From positions 20,215 to 84,214 of the forward strand of contig JAHEEA010000002.1 in the NCBI GenBank assembly GCA_024640945.1: a stretch of 64,000 nucleotides of DNA, given 5' to 3'. This DNA comes from Candidatus Methylopumilus sp. GTDB lineage: Bacteria; Pseudomonadota; Gammaproteobacteria; Burkholderiales; Methylophilaceae. The notes beneath the pieces were generated by a model. That model was given only the letters and a program-made list of their open reading frames with translations. It was not told where the DNA came from and did no database searches. Below are positions 1 to 10,503 of the stretch, one piece after another. Numbering within the stretch: position 1 is the first letter of the stretch; each line of letters begins with the position of its first letter. A program made the translations under genes and the position numbers.

Positions 1-2
1 GA

Positions 3-542
3 CTTCTCGCCGGCGCATTCTCAATGGCTTCTGGCGAATACATTTCAATGCGATCTCAAAGAGAGATGTTTGAATATCAAATTGGACTTGAACGAGATGA
101 GCTTGCCGAATACCCAGAAGAAGAAGCGGGAGAACTGGCACTTATTTATATGGCGCGAGGCATGCCAGAAAAAGAAGCGCACGCCTTAGGAAAACGAATG
201 ATTGCAGACCTTGAGGTTGGCTTGGACACTCTGGCACGAGAAGAGCTAGGCCTAAATCCAGACGAACTTGGCTCCCCATGGATCGCTGCAATATCTTCTT
301 TTATTGCTTTTATTTCAGGCGGCGCAATTCCGCTCATCCCGTATCTTTTAGAAATCAAAACAAACACGCTTGAAATCTCAATCGCAATCACGGCCCTTTC
401 TTTATTTGCCGTTGGTGCATTATTGTCTTTATTTACGGGTCGCGGTGCTTTTTGGGGCGGTCTGCGCATGTTATTAATTGGTGGCGGCGCTGGATTGCTG
501 ACTTATGGGATTGGTCATTTAATGGGTGCAAATATTAGTTAA
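3..542 (+). CDS. VIT1/CCC1-family transporter, 3' part (cut by window edge)
   Basis: The frame is open from the first bases of the window, before the first ATG at position 24, so the true start lies outside. The visible N-terminus (LLAGAFSMASGEYISMRSQR) matches the conserved G-A-x-S-M-A-x-G-E-Y-x-S segment at the end of an early membrane helix in VIT1/CCC1 iron/manganese transporters. A charged, Glu-rich cytoplasmic segment follows (roughly residues 15-80 of the visible part), which in plant VIT1 forms the metal-binding region. Three hydrophobic helices then run to the C-terminus. Known for the family: export of Fe2+ or Mn2+ from the cytoplasm. Which metal is moved here cannot be told from sequence. 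metH follows after an 82-base gap in the same direction. Confidence 0.8.
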   Translation, partial: LLAGAFSMASGEYISMRSQREMFEYQIGLERDELAEYPEEEAGELALIYMARGMPEKEAHALGKRMIADLEVGLDTLAREELGLNPDELGSPWIAAISSFIAFISGGAIPLIPYLLEIKTNTLEISIAITALSLFAVGALLSLFTGRGAFWGGLRMLLIGGGAGLLTYGIGHLMGANIS

Positions 543-624
543 GCTTAAGACTTAGTGAATTGCCCAGCCTGCTTTATAATATGAGGCTTAATCAAGGTAG
601 CGCTAAGCATTTAAGACTTTTTAC

Positions 625-3600
625 ATGACACTCATTTCGCCGACAGAACAAATTTTGCGTGATTTACTCACGCGCCGTATCTTAATTTTAGATGGCGCGA
701 TGGGCACAATGATTCAGCAATACAAACTCACGGAATCAGATTATCGCGGTGGCGAAAATGGGCGCTTTAAAGATTTCACTGGGCCTGCAGGTGTCAAATA
801 CTGTAATAAAGGCAATGCTTGTGCATGCGGTGCAATTCACGAACCAACCCCTGAAAATGCTTCAACACGTGAATTGTTCGTCAAAGGCAACAATGAATTA
901 CTCAGCCTGACTCAACCTAAAATCATTCAAGAAATTCACGAACAATATCTAGCGTCAGGTGCAGATATTATCGAAACGAATACATTTGGTGCGACCAGTG
1001 TTGCGCAAGATGATTACCACATGGCCCATTTGGTTTACGAAATGAATGTGGAGTCAGCAAAGCTAGCCCGTGCTGCTTGCGATAAATATTCCACGATAGA
1101 TAAACCTCGCTTTGTCGCAGGCGCATTAGGGCCAACCCCAAAAACTGCATCTATTTCACCTGATGTTAACGACCCTGCTGCACGTAATGTCAATTTTGAC
1201 CAATTAGTCACAGCATACCTCGAACAAACACGCGCACTCGTTGAAGGCGGCGTAGACATCTTAATGGTCGAAACAATTTTCGACACCCTAAATTGTAAAG
1301 CTGCGCTATTCGCTATTGATGCTTTCTTTGAAGAAAGCGGCAAGCGCTTACCACTAATGATTTCCGGCACAGTCACCGATGCCTCAGGACGGATTCTATC
1401 TGGACAAACCGTACCTGCATTTTGGCATTCTGTTCGTCATGCAAAACCACTTACGATTGGCCTTAACTGTGCACTTGGTGCAGCGCTTATGCGCCCTTAT
1501 GCTGAAGAACTATCAAAGATTGCTGACACCTTTGTTTGTATTTATCCGAACGCTGGTTTACCAAATCCAATGTCTGACACAGGGTTTGATGAAAAACCTG
1601 CAGACACCTCAGCGCTTGTAAAAGAGTTTGCTGAAAGTGGTTTTATTAACATTGCTGGCGGTTGCTGTGGAACGACGCCTCCGCATATCAAAGCAATTGC
1701 GGACGCACTAAAAGATGTTAAACCCCGTCAAATTCCTAGCGTTGAAATAAGCACCAAACTCTCTGGACTTGAGCCATTCATCATTGATGACCAATCATTA
1801 TTTGTAAACGTCGGCGAACGTACCAATGTGACGGGCTCAAAAGCTTTTGCGCGCATGATTTTAAATGAACAATATGAAGAAGCCTTACATGTTGCCCGTC
1901 AACAAGTAGAAAACGGTGCTCAAATTATTGATATCAACATGGATGAAGGCATGCTGGATGCCATCAAGGCCATGTCACATTTCTTGAATTTAGTTGCGTC
2001 AGAACCAGACATCGCCCGCGTGCCTATTATGATTGATTCATCCAAATGGGACGTCATTGAAGCAGGCTTAAAATGCGTACAAGGCAAAGCCATCGTCAAC
2101 TCAATTTCGATGAAAGAAGGCGAAGCAGAATTCTTACGTCAGGCAAAACTGTGCATGCGCTATGGCGCTGCCATCATCGTGATGGCTTTCGATGAAAAAG
2201 GCCAAGCAGATACTTTCGAACGCAAGATTGAAATCTGTAAACGCGCTTACGATTTGCTGACTCAAAAAGTGGGATTCCCTGCGGAAGATATTATTTTTGA
2301 TCCCAATATTTTTGCGATCGCCACAGGTATTGAAGAGCACAATAATTACGCAGTCGATTTCATTAATGCCACTCGCTGGATTAAAGAAAACTTACCGCAC
2401 GCCAAAATTTCTGGCGGGGTATCTAATGTAAGCTTTAGTTTCCGTGGTAACGAGCCAGCACGCGAAGCGATTCATACCGTGTTTCTATACCATGCAATTA
2501 AAGCTGGTATGACAATGGGCATTGTGAACGCCGGCATGATTGGCATCTATGATGACCTATCATGTGAGCTTCGTGAATGTGTTGAAGATGTTGTCTTAAA
2601 TCGTCGCCCCGACGCGACTGAACGCATGATTGAAATGGCTGGCACCTTAACAGCCAACGGTAAAAAAGAAGCGCCAACTTTAGAGTGGCGTGGCACAGCA
2701 GAGAATCCAGTGAGCGTTCAAAAGCGTTTGGCGCACGCACTTGTCCATGGCATCACAGAATTCATTAATGAAGACACCGAGGAAGCTCGCGTAGAGGCTT
2801 TAAAAAATGGTGGCCGCCCAATTCATGTGATTGAAGGTCCACTCATGGACGGCATGAATATCGTCGGTGATTTATTCGGTCAAGGCAAAATGTTTTTACC
2901 GCAAGTTGTTAAATCTGCCCGCGTTATGAAACAAGCTGTTGCACATTTAATTCCGTATATCGAAGAAGAGAAATTACTGGAAGAAAAACGTACTGGCATT
3001 GCAGCAAAACCTAAAGGGAAAATGGTCATCGCAACGGTTAAAGGCGATGTGCACGATATCGGCAAAAACATCGTTTCTGTTGTACTGCAATGTAACAATT
3101 TCGAAGTAGTCAACATGGGCGTAATGGTGCCTGCCGCTGAAATTCTCGCGATGGCCAAAGCTGAAAATGCAGACATTATTGGCTTGTCAGGTTTGATTAC
3201 ACCGTCTCTTGAAGAGATGGCGCATATCGCCCGTGAAATGCAACGCGATCCATATTTCAGAGACTTGAAAATGCCATTGCTCATTGGTGGTGCAACCACA
3301 TCACGCGCGCATACCGCAGTCAAAATTGCACCTCATTATGATGGCCCAGTGATTTACGTTCCTGATGCATCTCGTTCTGTTGCTGTCATGCAATCACTGC
3401 TTACACCGGAGCAACGAGATACTTACTTAGCTGAACTTAATGCTGATTACGAACGTGCACGCACGCAACACGCCAACAAAAAAGGTGTGCCAATGCTAAC
3501 CATCGCAGATGCCCGAAAGAATAAAGTTAAACTCAGCTTCACTGAAAAAAATGCACCTCTTAAACCAAAATTTATTGGCCGTCGTGTATTAGAAAATATC

Positions 3601-4479
3601 GATTTAGCGACGATTGCCCAATATATTGATTGGGGTCCTTTTTTCCAAACTTGGGATTTAGCTGGTACTTATCCAGCCATTTTAAAAGATCCTGTCGTTG
3701 GCGAAACCGCAACAAAATTATTCGCCGATGGCCAGGCTTTGTTGAAAAAAATCATTGAAGGCCGTTGGTTGACTGCGAACGGTGTTGTTTCATTACTACC
3801 AGCAAACAGTGTAAATGATGATGACATCGAAATTTATACAGATGACACCCGTCAAAAAGTTGCCTTCACTTATTACGGCATGCGTCAGCAAACAGAGAAA
3901 CCTGTGATTGATGAGGTTGCAAGACCTAACCAATGCTTAGCTGATTTTATTGCCCCTAAAGATTCTGGCGTACCAGACTATATTGGCATGTTTGCTGTTA
4001 CTGCAGGTTTAGGAATAGAAAAAAATCTCAAACGTTTTGAAGAAACGCATGATGACTTTAATAGCATCATGTTGAAATCTCTTGCAGACAGATTAGCAGA
4101 AGCCTTTGCTGAATATTTACACGAACGTGTACGTACAGATTTTTGGGCTTATGCAACTAACGAAAAACTAAGCAACGAAGAAATGATTGCAGAGAAATAC
4201 CAAGGCATTCGTCCAGCTCCTGGCTACCCAGCATGCCCTGATCATACTGTTAAAGCAGATATGTTCAATATCATGCAGGCAACCGAAATTGGCATGGAGC
4301 TCACCGATTCTTTTGCCATGAATCCTGCTGCTGCGGTCTCTGGTTTTTACTTTGCTCATCCTGAAGCAAAATACTTCAGCGTTGATAAAATTGGTGAAGA
4401 TCAACTCACGGAAATGTCTGCACGTCGCGGCATGAACAAAGAAGAATTAGCGCGTTGGTTAGCGCCTAATTTAGGATAA
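625..4479 (+). CDS. metH: Cobalamin-dependent methionine synthase MetH
   Basis: Transfers a methyl group from 5-methyltetrahydrofolate to homocysteine via cobalamin in the cytoplasm. All four modules are present in order: homocysteine/zinc domain (about 1-370), pterin-binding domain (about 385-650), cap plus B12-binding domain (about 690-930), and the SAM-dependent activation domain (about 960-1284). Zinc ligands are visible as Cys282 and the Cys347-Cys348 pair (GGCCGTTP). The cobalamin ligand is His810 in DVHDIGKN. At 1284 residues it is longer than E. coli MetH (1227). Much of the excess is an insertion near residues 51-86 that carries Cys60, Cys66 and Cys68. The ATG at 625 puts the conserved [10 protein letters not shown] motif at the expected distance from the N-terminus. 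No cobalamin riboswitch is evident in the short upstream gap. mpl follows after 3 bases, suggesting co-transcription. Confidence 0.97.
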   Translation: MTLISPTEQILRDLLTRRILILDGAMGTMIQQYKLTESDYRGGENGRFKDFTGPAGVKYCNKGNACACGAIHEPTPENASTRELFVKGNNELLSLTQPKIIQEIHEQYLASGADIIETNTFGATSVAQDDYHMAHLVYEMNVESAKLARAACDKYSTIDKPRFVAGALGPTPKTASISPDVNDPAARNVNFDQLVTAYLEQTRALVEGGVDILMVETIFDTLNCKAALFAIDAFFEESGKRLPLMISGTVTDASGRILSGQTVPAFWHSVRHAKPLTIGLNCALGAALMRPYAEELSKIADTFVCIYPNAGLPNPMSDTGFDEKPADTSALVKEFAESGFINIAGGCCGTTPPHIKAIADALKDVKPRQIPSVEISTKLSGLEPFIIDDQSLFVNVGERTNVTGSKAFARMILNEQYEEALHVARQQVENGAQIIDINMDEGMLDAIKAMSHFLNLVASEPDIARVPIMIDSSKWDVIEAGLKCVQGKAIVNSISMKEGEAEFLRQAKLCMRYGAAIIVMAFDEKGQADTFERKIEICKRAYDLLTQKVGFPAEDIIFDPNIFAIATGIEEHNNYAVDFINATRWIKENLPHAKISGGVSNVSFSFRGNEPAREAIHTVFLYHAIKAGMTMGIVNAGMIGIYDDLSCELRECVEDVVLNRRPDATERMIEMAGTLTANGKKEAPTLEWRGTAENPVSVQKRLAHALVHGITEFINEDTEEARVEALKNGGRPIHVIEGPLMDGMNIVGDLFGQGKMFLPQVVKSARVMKQAVAHLIPYIEEEKLLEEKRTGIAAKPKGKMVIATVKGDVHDIGKNIVSVVLQCNNFEVVNMGVMVPAAEILAMAKAENADIIGLSGLITPSLEEMAHIAREMQRDPYFRDLKMPLLIGGATTSRAHTAVKIAPHYDGPVIYVPDASRSVAVMQSLLTPEQRDTYLAELNADYERARTQHANKKGVPMLTIADARKNKVKLSFTEKNAPLKPKFIGRRVLENIDLATIAQYIDWGPFFQTWDLAGTYPAILKDPVVGETATKLFADGQALLKKIIEGRWLTANGVVSLLPANSVNDDDIEIYTDDTRQKVAFTYYGMRQQTEKPVIDEVARPNQCLADFIAPKDSGVPDYIGMFAVTAGLGIEKNLKRFEETHDDFNSIMLKSLADRLAEAFAEYLHERVRTDFWAYATNEKLSNEEMIAEKYQGIRPAPGYPACPDHTVKADMFNIMQATEIGMELTDSFAMNPAAAVSGFYFAHPEAKYFSVDKIGEDQLTEMSARRGMNKEELARWLAPNLG

Positions 4480-4482
4480 AAA

Positions 4483-5871
4483 ATGCATATTCATATTCTT
4501 GGAATTTGCGGCACCTTTATGGGTGGTATAGCAGTTTTGGCAAAAGAAGCTGGCCATCGCGTAACAGGTTGTGACGCTAATGTTTATCCACCGATGAGCA
4601 CACAACTTGAAGCCCAAGGCATAGAGTTGATTGAGGGATTTGACCCATCGCAAACCAAACTAAATCCTGACGTTTATGTGATTGGCAATGTGGTTTCACG
4701 TGGCAATCCGCTGATGGAAGAAATCTTAAACCAAGGATTGCCTTTCATTTCCGGCCCTCAATGGTTAGCAGAAAATATTCTTCACCCACAGGGCGAACAA
4801 GCTAAGTGGGTACTTGCAGTTGCAGGCACACATGGCAAAACAACGACCAGTTCAATGTTGGCGTGGATTTTAGAATATGCTGGATTAGCGCCAGGCTTCT
4901 TAATTGGTGGCGTTCCACAAAACTTTTCAGTTTCTGCGCGCTTACCTCAAACACCCAAACAAGATAGCAAAAGTACATCGCCTTTCTTTGTGATTGAGGC
5001 AGACGAATATGACACTGCATTTTTCGATAAGCGATCAAAATTTGTTCACTACGGTCCACGCACTGCAGTGCTCAATAACCTAGAGTTTGATCACGCAGAT
5101 ATATTTGCAGACTTACATGCCATCGAAACCCAATTTCATCATTTAGTACGCACAGTTCCTCAACAAGGTTTAGTTGTTGCCAATGGCAAGGAAGAAAGTT
5201 TACAGCGCGTTATTGACCGAGGATGTTGGACACCAGTAGAACATTTCGGCAGCGACAAAGATTGGCAAGCAGGTGAAGCCGATACTGATGGTGGTTTTGA
5301 TGTACTATTTAAAGGCGAGAAACTAGGTCACGTTAATTGGCAATTATTAGGTGAACACAATCGCATGAATGCGCTTGCGGCATTAGCAGCTGCTCGTCAT
5401 GTTGGCGTATCTTTAGACGTAGGAATTGCCGCTTTAGGTTTATTCCAAAATGTAAAACGTCGCATGGAATTGCGTGGCATCGTCAACGACATTAGTGTCT
5501 ATGATGACTTTGCTCACCACCCAACAGCTATCACTACAACCGTCGCTGGCTTACGTGCAAAAGTAGGTAAAGCACGCATCTTGGCAGTATTGGAGCCGCG
5601 CTCCAATACAATGAAACTAGGTGTCATGAAACAAGCATTACTAGCAAGCTTGGTCGAAGCGGATTTAGTATTTTGCTATGGTGCAAATTTGGGATGGGAT
5701 GCAAAAGAAGCGCTATCGCCAATTAGCGAGAAATCCAAGGTATATGACGACATCGATACTTTAGTGAATGATCTAGTAAAAATAGCAAAAGCTGGCGATC
5801 AAATATTGGTGATGAGCAATGGTGGTTTTGGTGGTATCCATCAAAAACTACTGACTCAACTTGCATCCTAG
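4483..5871 (+). CDS. mpl: UDP-N-acetylmuramate:L-alanyl-gamma-D-glutamyl-meso-DAP ligase
   Basis: Murein-recycling ligase that attaches recovered tripeptide (L-Ala-D-Glu-mDAP) to UDP-MurNAc in the cytoplasm. It is a Mur-ligase relative, with an N-terminal nucleotide-binding fold (HILGICGTFMGG at the start), the ATP P-loop AGTHGKTTTSSM at about residues 114-125, the E-A-D-E-Y-D metal/substrate motif near residue 170, the E-H-N-R-M-N segment, and the DDFAHHPTAI motif typical of Mpl and MurC. The initial G-I-C-G-T-F-M-G signature separates Mpl from MurC. Its 462 residues are normal for the family. It starts 3 bases after metH and is followed 15 bases later by the TonB-like gene. Confidence 0.96.
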   Translation: MHIHILGICGTFMGGIAVLAKEAGHRVTGCDANVYPPMSTQLEAQGIELIEGFDPSQTKLNPDVYVIGNVVSRGNPLMEEILNQGLPFISGPQWLAENILHPQGEQAKWVLAVAGTHGKTTTSSMLAWILEYAGLAPGFLIGGVPQNFSVSARLPQTPKQDSKSTSPFFVIEADEYDTAFFDKRSKFVHYGPRTAVLNNLEFDHADIFADLHAIETQFHHLVRTVPQQGLVVANGKEESLQRVIDRGCWTPVEHFGSDKDWQAGEADTDGGFDVLFKGEKLGHVNWQLLGEHNRMNALAALAAARHVGVSLDVGIAALGLFQNVKRRMELRGIVNDISVYDDFAHHPTAITTTVAGLRAKVGKARILAVLEPRSNTMKLGVMKQALLASLVEADLVFCYGANLGWDAKEALSPISEKSKVYDDIDTLVNDLVKIAKAGDQILVMSNGGFGGIHQKLLTQLAS

Positions 5872-5886
5872 TTCTACTAAAAAAAC

Positions 5887-6852
5887 ATGGGTATTCCTTT
5901 GAAATTTTCAATTTTCAAACAGTCGCCATTTTTTTATTTTGCATTAATTTTTTCTGCGGTTTTGCATTTACTGCTCATCATCGGATTGCAGTTCGATATC
6001 CATCCATCCAAATTATTTGAAGACAATACGCCATCCTTAGATGTCGTTTTAGTTAACAGCAAAACAAAAACAGCACCCACTCAATCTGAAATATTGGCGC
6101 AAACCAACCTCGATCGAGGTGGCAATACCGAAGCAGACAAACAAATGGCATCGGCGCTACCAAATGAAAACAACAAACCGAATCAACAAACGGATATTGC
6201 ACTTAAAAAACTATCAAGAGTTGCTGCAAAAATCCAAGCGGAAGCAGCGAATAAGCAACATCAAGTTAAAGCACTAGAAAAAGAAGCGCAGTCGCTTATG
6301 AAGCAAGTGCAATCAAACCACGCCATTGAATCAGGTCAAAATACTACTGCAAAGTCCCATACGGAAAACACACCGCCACCAAATCAGAAACCACATTTAA
6401 ATCTAGCGGATCTGTTGGATAGCAGTGCAGAAATTGCAAAGTCAGAAGCTCAAATTGCTAAGCAGCAAGAAGACTATCAAAAGCGTCCAAAACGTAAATC
6501 GATTGGCATCCGAACACAAGAATATAAGTTCGCAACTTACATGGAAGCTTGGCGATTAAAAGTAGAGAAAATTGGCAATCTTAATTATCCAGAAGCAGCC
6601 AAAGAACAGAAACTATATGGTCAATTACAAATGGCTGTTTACATTAAAGCAGATGGCAGTTTAGAAAAGATAGAAATAAAACGCAGCTCCGGCTATCCAG
6701 TTTTAGATGCGGCAGCAAAGCGAATTGTTGAAATGGCAGCGCCTTATGCAGCTTTTCCAGAAGATATCCGCAAGGACGTAGATATTATCGACATTACAAG
6801 AACTTGGACTTTCACTAAAGATGATAGCCTCACCACAAAAGGCTCGGAGTAA
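5887..6852 (+). CDS. TonB-like energy transducer protein
   Basis: A membrane-anchored periplasmic protein of 321 residues. One hydrophobic helix lies at about residues 14-35, followed by a long polar Gln/Lys/Ala-rich linker (about 60-200) with coiled-coil character. The C-terminal domain (about 225-315) has the TonB fold signature: YPEAAKEQKLYGQLQMAVYI, then a strand with DGSLEKIEI, S-S-G-Y-P-V-L-D-A-A-A-K and a final aromatic strand. Proline content in the linker is lower than in classical TonB, giving a TolA-like look. No exbB, exbD or outer-membrane receptor gene is nearby, so the partner is unknown. It lies only 2 bases upstream of the ferredoxin-like gene. Confidence 0.85.
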   Translation: MGIPLKFSIFKQSPFFYFALIFSAVLHLLLIIGLQFDIHPSKLFEDNTPSLDVVLVNSKTKTAPTQSEILAQTNLDRGGNTEADKQMASALPNENNKPNQQTDIALKKLSRVAAKIQAEAANKQHQVKALEKEAQSLMKQVQSNHAIESGQNTTAKSHTENTPPPNQKPHLNLADLLDSSAEIAKSEAQIAKQQEDYQKRPKRKSIGIRTQEYKFATYMEAWRLKVEKIGNLNYPEAAKEQKLYGQLQMAVYIKADGSLEKIEIKRSSGYPVLDAAAKRIVEMAAPYAAFPEDIRKDVDIIDITRTWTFTKDDSLTTKGSE

Positions 6853-6854
6853 AC

Positions 6855-7172
6855 ATGGAAAACAACTACTACCAACATCATGTATTTTTCTGCCTGAATC
6901 AACGTGAAGATGGAGCCCAGTGTTGCACTGACTTCGGTGCCGAAGCAGCGTTTGACCACATGAAATCATCTGTTAAAAAACTTAACTTGAATGGTAAAAA
7001 TAAAGTACGGATTAATCGTGCTGGATGCTTAGATCGATGCGGTGAAGGTCCCTTAATGGTGGTTTATCCCGAAGCCATTTGGTATACGTTTGTCGACAAC
7101 GACGATATCGATGAGATTATTAGTTCACACATACAGCAAGGAAAAGTGGTCGAACGCCTACAAATTAAATAA
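6855..7172 (+). CDS. Thioredoxin-like [2Fe-2S] ferredoxin
   Basis: A 105-residue protein of the small (2Fe-2S) ferredoxin-like family with a thioredoxin fold. The cysteine pattern is Cys13, Cys23/Cys24, then Cys58 and Cys62 in RAGCLDRCGEGP, the usual C-x(10)-C...C-x3-C cluster arrangement. HHVFFCLNQR near the start and PLMVVYPE after the second pair are family hallmarks. Its electron partner is not known. It begins 2 bases after the TonB-like gene and ends 2 bases before the convergent HIT gene, with no terminator between. Confidence 0.88.
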   Translation: MENNYYQHHVFFCLNQREDGAQCCTDFGAEAAFDHMKSSVKKLNLNGKNKVRINRAGCLDRCGEGPLMVVYPEAIWYTFVDNDDIDEIISSHIQQGKVVERLQIK

Positions 7173-7174
7173 GC

Positions 7175-7597
7175 CTAATTTGTAGTAATCGCTTTAGCAA
7201 CTTTTGTGATGAGCAACTCTTTCAGACTCTCAATTTTTGCAGGATTAGATGCTCTTTGAACTTCACTCCAAATCGTTTCCGGAAAGTGAACATCTGTTTT
7301 GAATCGCGGAATAACATGCCAATGGATGTGTGGTGTTTTATTGCCCAAGCTCGCCAAATTAATCTTTTCAGGCTGTAACACGTCACGTAAAACACGCTCA
7401 ACGATGAACGTCACATCCATTAATCGTGCACGCGCTTCAGCGCTTAAATCCGTCATTTCTTTAACATGCTTATTAAGAATTACACGACAAAATCCAATGT
7501 AATTTTTATCGTCGACTAACACAACACGACAAAAATCATCTTCCCAAATAACTTCACCGCCGGGTGAATGACAAAAAACACAATCTTCCTGAGCCAT
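7175..7597 (-). CDS. HIT-family nucleotide hydrolase
   Basis: A 140-residue histidine-triad protein. The catalytic motif is visible as HIHWHVIPRF near residues 93-102 (H-x-H-x-H-x-x). Family members hydrolyse nucleotidyl bonds, such as AMP-lysine or dinucleoside polyphosphates. An N-terminal C-x-x-C (CVFC) may bind zinc, as in several bacterial HIT proteins. Its ATG overlaps the stop of the upstream oxidoreductase gene by one base, so the two are probably translated from one mRNA. The exact substrate cannot be assigned. Confidence 0.9.
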   Translation of the reverse strand: MAQEDCVFCHSPGGEVIWEDDFCRVVLVDDKNYIGFCRVILNKHVKEMTDLSAEARARLMDVTFIVERVLRDVLQPEKINLASLGNKTPHIHWHVIPRFKTDVHFPETIWSEVQRASNPAKIESLKELLITKVAKAITTN

Positions 7598-8604
7598 TAG
7601 ATTTTCACCGTTTTTCCTGTTGCTGCAGATTCAAGTGTAGCAACAATTGCTCTACAGTTTTTCTTAGCATCATCAAAACTAAGCAGTGGTAATTTGTCAT
7701 TAAGCACACAATCACTAAAATGTTCAATTTCAAGATTGAAGTGATTGCTTGCAGGATAAGTCTCTTCTGCTTTACGGCCATCTTCTGACCACCAGCTAAT
7801 CATTGGCACATCATTAGTCCCTGGCAACTGCCAGACTGTGTGACATTTCAAACCGCCCTTAGTCCCAATCAAAGTATATTCAGACTGACGGCTACATTCA
7901 AAACTGGTATCAAAATGGCCACGCTTGCCATCCCCAAAATCAATCACACCACTGGTAGTGATATCAGCGCCAGTGTCTGCATATTTTGCAATGGCAGTTA
8001 CACTAATCGGATCAACATCAAAACAATGACGCAGGGTGTGAATCGCATAAGGACCAATATCCCACATTGCGCCACCACCCAAATCAGTGTCATTAGCCAA
8101 ACGATACATACGCGCTGGCCGCATCATGAACGAATAACTCGCCTTAGCAAAACGCACCTCACCAATCACACCCGAGGCGATAATTTCTTTTACGCGTTGA
8201 TGTTGCGGATGGAATCGATACATAAATCCTTCCATCACTTTGACCTGATGTTTCTTTGCAGCAATCTCAATTGCTTCAACATCAGAAACTGCAATCGCCA
8301 TTGGCTTTTCTATCAATACATGTTTACCAGCAGCAATCGCTTTCAATGCCCACTTCGCATGCTCATGGTTAGCAAGCGGAATATAAACCGCCTGTACATC
8401 AGCATCCACCAGCAAATCTTCTAGCGCATCATAGGTTTTCACCCCTGAAATTTTTGGGGCATATTTGGCGAGTGTTTCAGCAGCGGCACCTGGACGACGG
8501 CTAGCAATCGCAACCAATTCAGAATTGGACGCCTCAACGATTGCTGGTAATAAACGCTCGTTGACACGTGCAGCACCTAAAATTCCCCAACGTAATTTAC
8601 TCAT
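7597..8604 (-). CDS. Gfo/Idh/MocA family NAD(P)-dependent oxidoreductase
   Basis: A 335-residue dehydrogenase with an N-terminal Rossmann fold (LRWGILGAARVNERLLPAI), the E-K-P catalytic lysine motif (HVLIEKPMA), and the C-terminal alpha/beta substrate domain with WDIGPYAIHTLR. The family oxidises or reduces sugars, inositols or pyrroles; the substrate cannot be inferred here. I chose the ATG at 8604 (MSKLRWG) over an upstream start at 8679. A strong G-rich ribosome binding site precedes it, and the longer form would add 25 non-homologous residues overlapping lipA. It lies 11 bases downstream of lipA and overlaps the HIT gene by one base. Confidence 0.9.
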   Translation of the reverse strand: MSKLRWGILGAARVNERLLPAIVEASNSELVAIASRRPGAAAETLAKYAPKISGVKTYDALEDLLVDADVQAVYIPLANHEHAKWALKAIAAGKHVLIEKPMAIAVSDVEAIEIAAKKHQVKVMEGFMYRFHPQHQRVKEIIASGVIGEVRFAKASYSFMMRPARMYRLANDTDLGGGAMWDIGPYAIHTLRHCFDVDPISVTAIAKYADTGADITTSGVIDFGDGKRGHFDTSFECSRQSEYTLIGTKGGLKCHTVWQLPGTNDVPMISWWSEDGRKAEETYPASNHFNLEIEHFSDCVLNDKLPLLSFDDAKKNCRAIVATLESAATGKTVKI

Positions 8605-8615
8605 GACCCCCCCAT

Positions 8616-9593
8616 TTAAACACCAGCAGCATGTGCTTGAGTATCTGCATGATAAGAACTGCGCACCATAGGCCCACATGCTGCATGAGTAAAGCCTATT
8701 GCCAAAGCCTCTTGTTCAAACTGAACGAAACGTTCAGGTGTCACAAAGCGCATAACAGGCAAATGATGCTGACTCGGCTGTAAATACTGCCCCAAGGTCA
8801 GCATAGTCACTCCATGTGCACGCAAATCACGCATCACGTCTAAAATCTCTTCATCCGTTTCTCCTAGACCCAACATCAAACCTGATTTAGTTGGGACTTC
8901 AGGATGCAACTGACCGAATACTTTAAGTAAATCTAATGATTTTTGATAATCAGCGCCTGGACGTGCTTGCTTATATAAACGCGGCACGGTTTCCAAATTA
9001 TGATTCATCACATCAGGTGGTGAAACTTTTAAAATCTCAACTGCTGTTTCTAAACGTCCACGAAAATCTGGCACTAAAACTTCAATTTTAATTTCAGGAG
9101 ATAAAGCTCTTGTTTCACGAATGCAATCTACAAAATGCTGAGCGCCACCGTCCATCAAGTCATCACGATCAACGCTGGTAATGACGACGTAACGCAAGCG
9201 CATTTGCGCAATTGTAGAAGCTAGATTTTTTGGCTCGTCAACATCAGGCGGTAAAGGCTTACCATGTGAAACATCACAGAATGGGCAGCGACGCGTACAA
9301 ATATCACCCAAAATCATAAAGGTTGCTGTGCCACCACTAAAACATTCCCCAATATTTGGACAAGAGGCTTCTTCGCAAACCGTATGCAATTTATTTTCGC
9401 GTAGCACTTGTTTAATTTCTTGGAAACGGGCGCTATCAGGGACCTTCATTCTTATCCACTCTGGCTTACGCATTGCTGGCTGAGGAATAATTTTAATAGG
9501 AATACGTGCCGTCTTTTCCTGGCTTGTTTCCTTCACGCCCGCCACTTTAGCTGGCCGTCTATTTTCAATTGGCTTAGTCACTTGTTCCGTCAT
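8616..9593 (-). CDS. lipA: Lipoyl synthase
   Basis: Radical-SAM enzyme that inserts two sulfurs into protein-bound octanoyl groups to make lipoamide for the 2-oxoacid dehydrogenases and the glycine cleavage system. The auxiliary [4Fe-4S] cluster cysteines are Cys73, Cys78 and Cys84 ([12 protein letters not shown]). The radical-SAM triad is Cys99, Cys103 and Cys106 (CTRRCPFC). The C-terminal R-S-S-Y motif is present ([11 protein letters not shown]). Its 325 residues are normal. The gene is 4 bases downstream of lipB, forming the usual lipB-lipA pair. Confidence 0.98.
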   Translation of the reverse strand: MTEQVTKPIENRRPAKVAGVKETSQEKTARIPIKIIPQPAMRKPEWIRMKVPDSARFQEIKQVLRENKLHTVCEEASCPNIGECFSGGTATFMILGDICTRRCPFCDVSHGKPLPPDVDEPKNLASTIAQMRLRYVVITSVDRDDLMDGGAQHFVDCIRETRALSPEIKIEVLVPDFRGRLETAVEILKVSPPDVMNHNLETVPRLYKQARPGADYQKSLDLLKVFGQLHPEVPTKSGLMLGLGETDEEILDVMRDLRAHGVTMLTLGQYLQPSQHHLPVMRFVTPERFVQFEQEALAIGFTHAACGPMVRSSYHADTQAHAAGV

Positions 9594-9597
9594 CTGC

Positions 9598-10212
9598 TTA
9601 ATAGTTTAACGATTTTGTCAGGTATTTTAGCAGCTTTGACTCGATTTCAGTTTGTGGCAATTTCATACCCAAATCTTTTAATTGTGTTACTTCCAATCCT
9701 TTATATCCGCAAGGATCAATGGCATTAAATGGACTTAAATCCATATTCATATTGAGCGAGAGGCCGTGATAACAACATTGATTTTTCAATCGCAAACCGA
9801 CCGAGGCGATTTTTTTATCTTGCACATAAACCCCTGGTGCATCTGCGCGTGCAGATGAATGAATATTAAATTCGGCTAACAAACTCACCACAGAATTTTC
9901 AAGCGCACTCACCAGCTGCCTGACATTGATACCTTTACGCTGCAAATCAATCAATACGTAAATTACTATCTGACCTGGCCCGTGATAAGTAATCTTGCCA
10001 CCCCTATCTGTATTCACAACAGGAATGTCTGCGCGCGATGGCATACGCACATCTTTACGATTTAAACCTAGCGTATAAACAGGAGGGTGTTCAGTAATCC
10101 AAAGCTGATCAGACGCTTGATGGTCACGAACACTGGTGAAATCTTGCATAGCGCGCCAAGTTATTTCAAACTCGCTGCACCCAAGATGCTTAATAACTAT
10201 TGATTGCGTCAA
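9598..10212 (-). CDS. lipB: Octanoyl-[ACP]:protein octanoyltransferase
   Basis: Transfers octanoate from acyl carrier protein to lipoyl domains, the step before LipA. Visible motifs: [12 protein letters not shown] (substrate loop), the acyl-enzyme Cys in D-P-C-G-Y-K-G-L near residue 168, and the partner Lys in K-I-A-S-V-G-L-R. The predicted start is a TTG at 10212, one base beyond the ybeD stop, giving 204 residues. No better in-frame ATG precedes the conserved region. Tight spacing with ybeD and lipA indicates an operon. Confidence 0.96.
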   Translation of the reverse strand: MTQSIVIKHLGCSEFEITWRAMQDFTSVRDHQASDQLWITEHPPVYTLGLNRKDVRMPSRADIPVVNTDRGGKITYHGPGQIVIYVLIDLQRKGINVRQLVSALENSVVSLLAEFNIHSSARADAPGVYVQDKKIASVGLRLKNQCCYHGLSLNMNMDLSPFNAIDPCGYKGLEVTQLKDLGMKLPQTEIESKLLKYLTKSLNY

Positions 10213-10213
10213 A

Positions 10214-10489
10214 TTACAACACGTATTTTGATAATGGATGGGAAGTTAGCGCACGATAGATATCGTCCAATTGCGCTCGTGAAGTGGCATGAACAGTACA
10301 CGTTAAACTAATAAAACGACTGCCAGTGCTAGCACGCATATCAACTTTTGTGGCATCAAAAGTAGGGTCAATCGCTTTAATCACTTCAACCATTGTCGCA
10401 GCAAAAGCATCGCTCGTTTCGCCCATGACTTTGATTGGAAAGTCACATGGAAACTCTAATAAATTTTCTTCTGTAATGTTCTCTGCCAT
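10214..10489 (-). CDS. ybeD: YbeD/DUF493 family protein
   Basis: A 91-residue protein of the YbeD (DUF493) family, an ACT-like ferredoxin fold of unsettled function. Family features seen: L-L-E-F-P-C-D-F-P-I-K-V-M-G near the N-terminus and the closing Y-R-A-L-x-x-H-P-x-x-K-Y-V-L. It is nearly always found next to lipB and dacA, as here, but a role in lipoate metabolism is not proven. One base separates its stop from the lipB start. Confidence 0.9.
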   Translation of the reverse strand: MAENITEENLLEFPCDFPIKVMGETSDAFAATMVEVIKAIDPTFDATKVDMRASTGSRFISLTCTVHATSRAQLDDIYRALTSHPLSKYVL

Positions 10490-10503
10490 CTTCGTCTTAT
10501 TAT

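Noticed and set aside
8604..8679. N-terminal extension of the Gfo/Idh/MocA oxidoreductase
   Set aside because: It overlaps lipA and is Cys/Trp-rich with no resemblance to the family. The internal ATG has a strong ribosome binding site.
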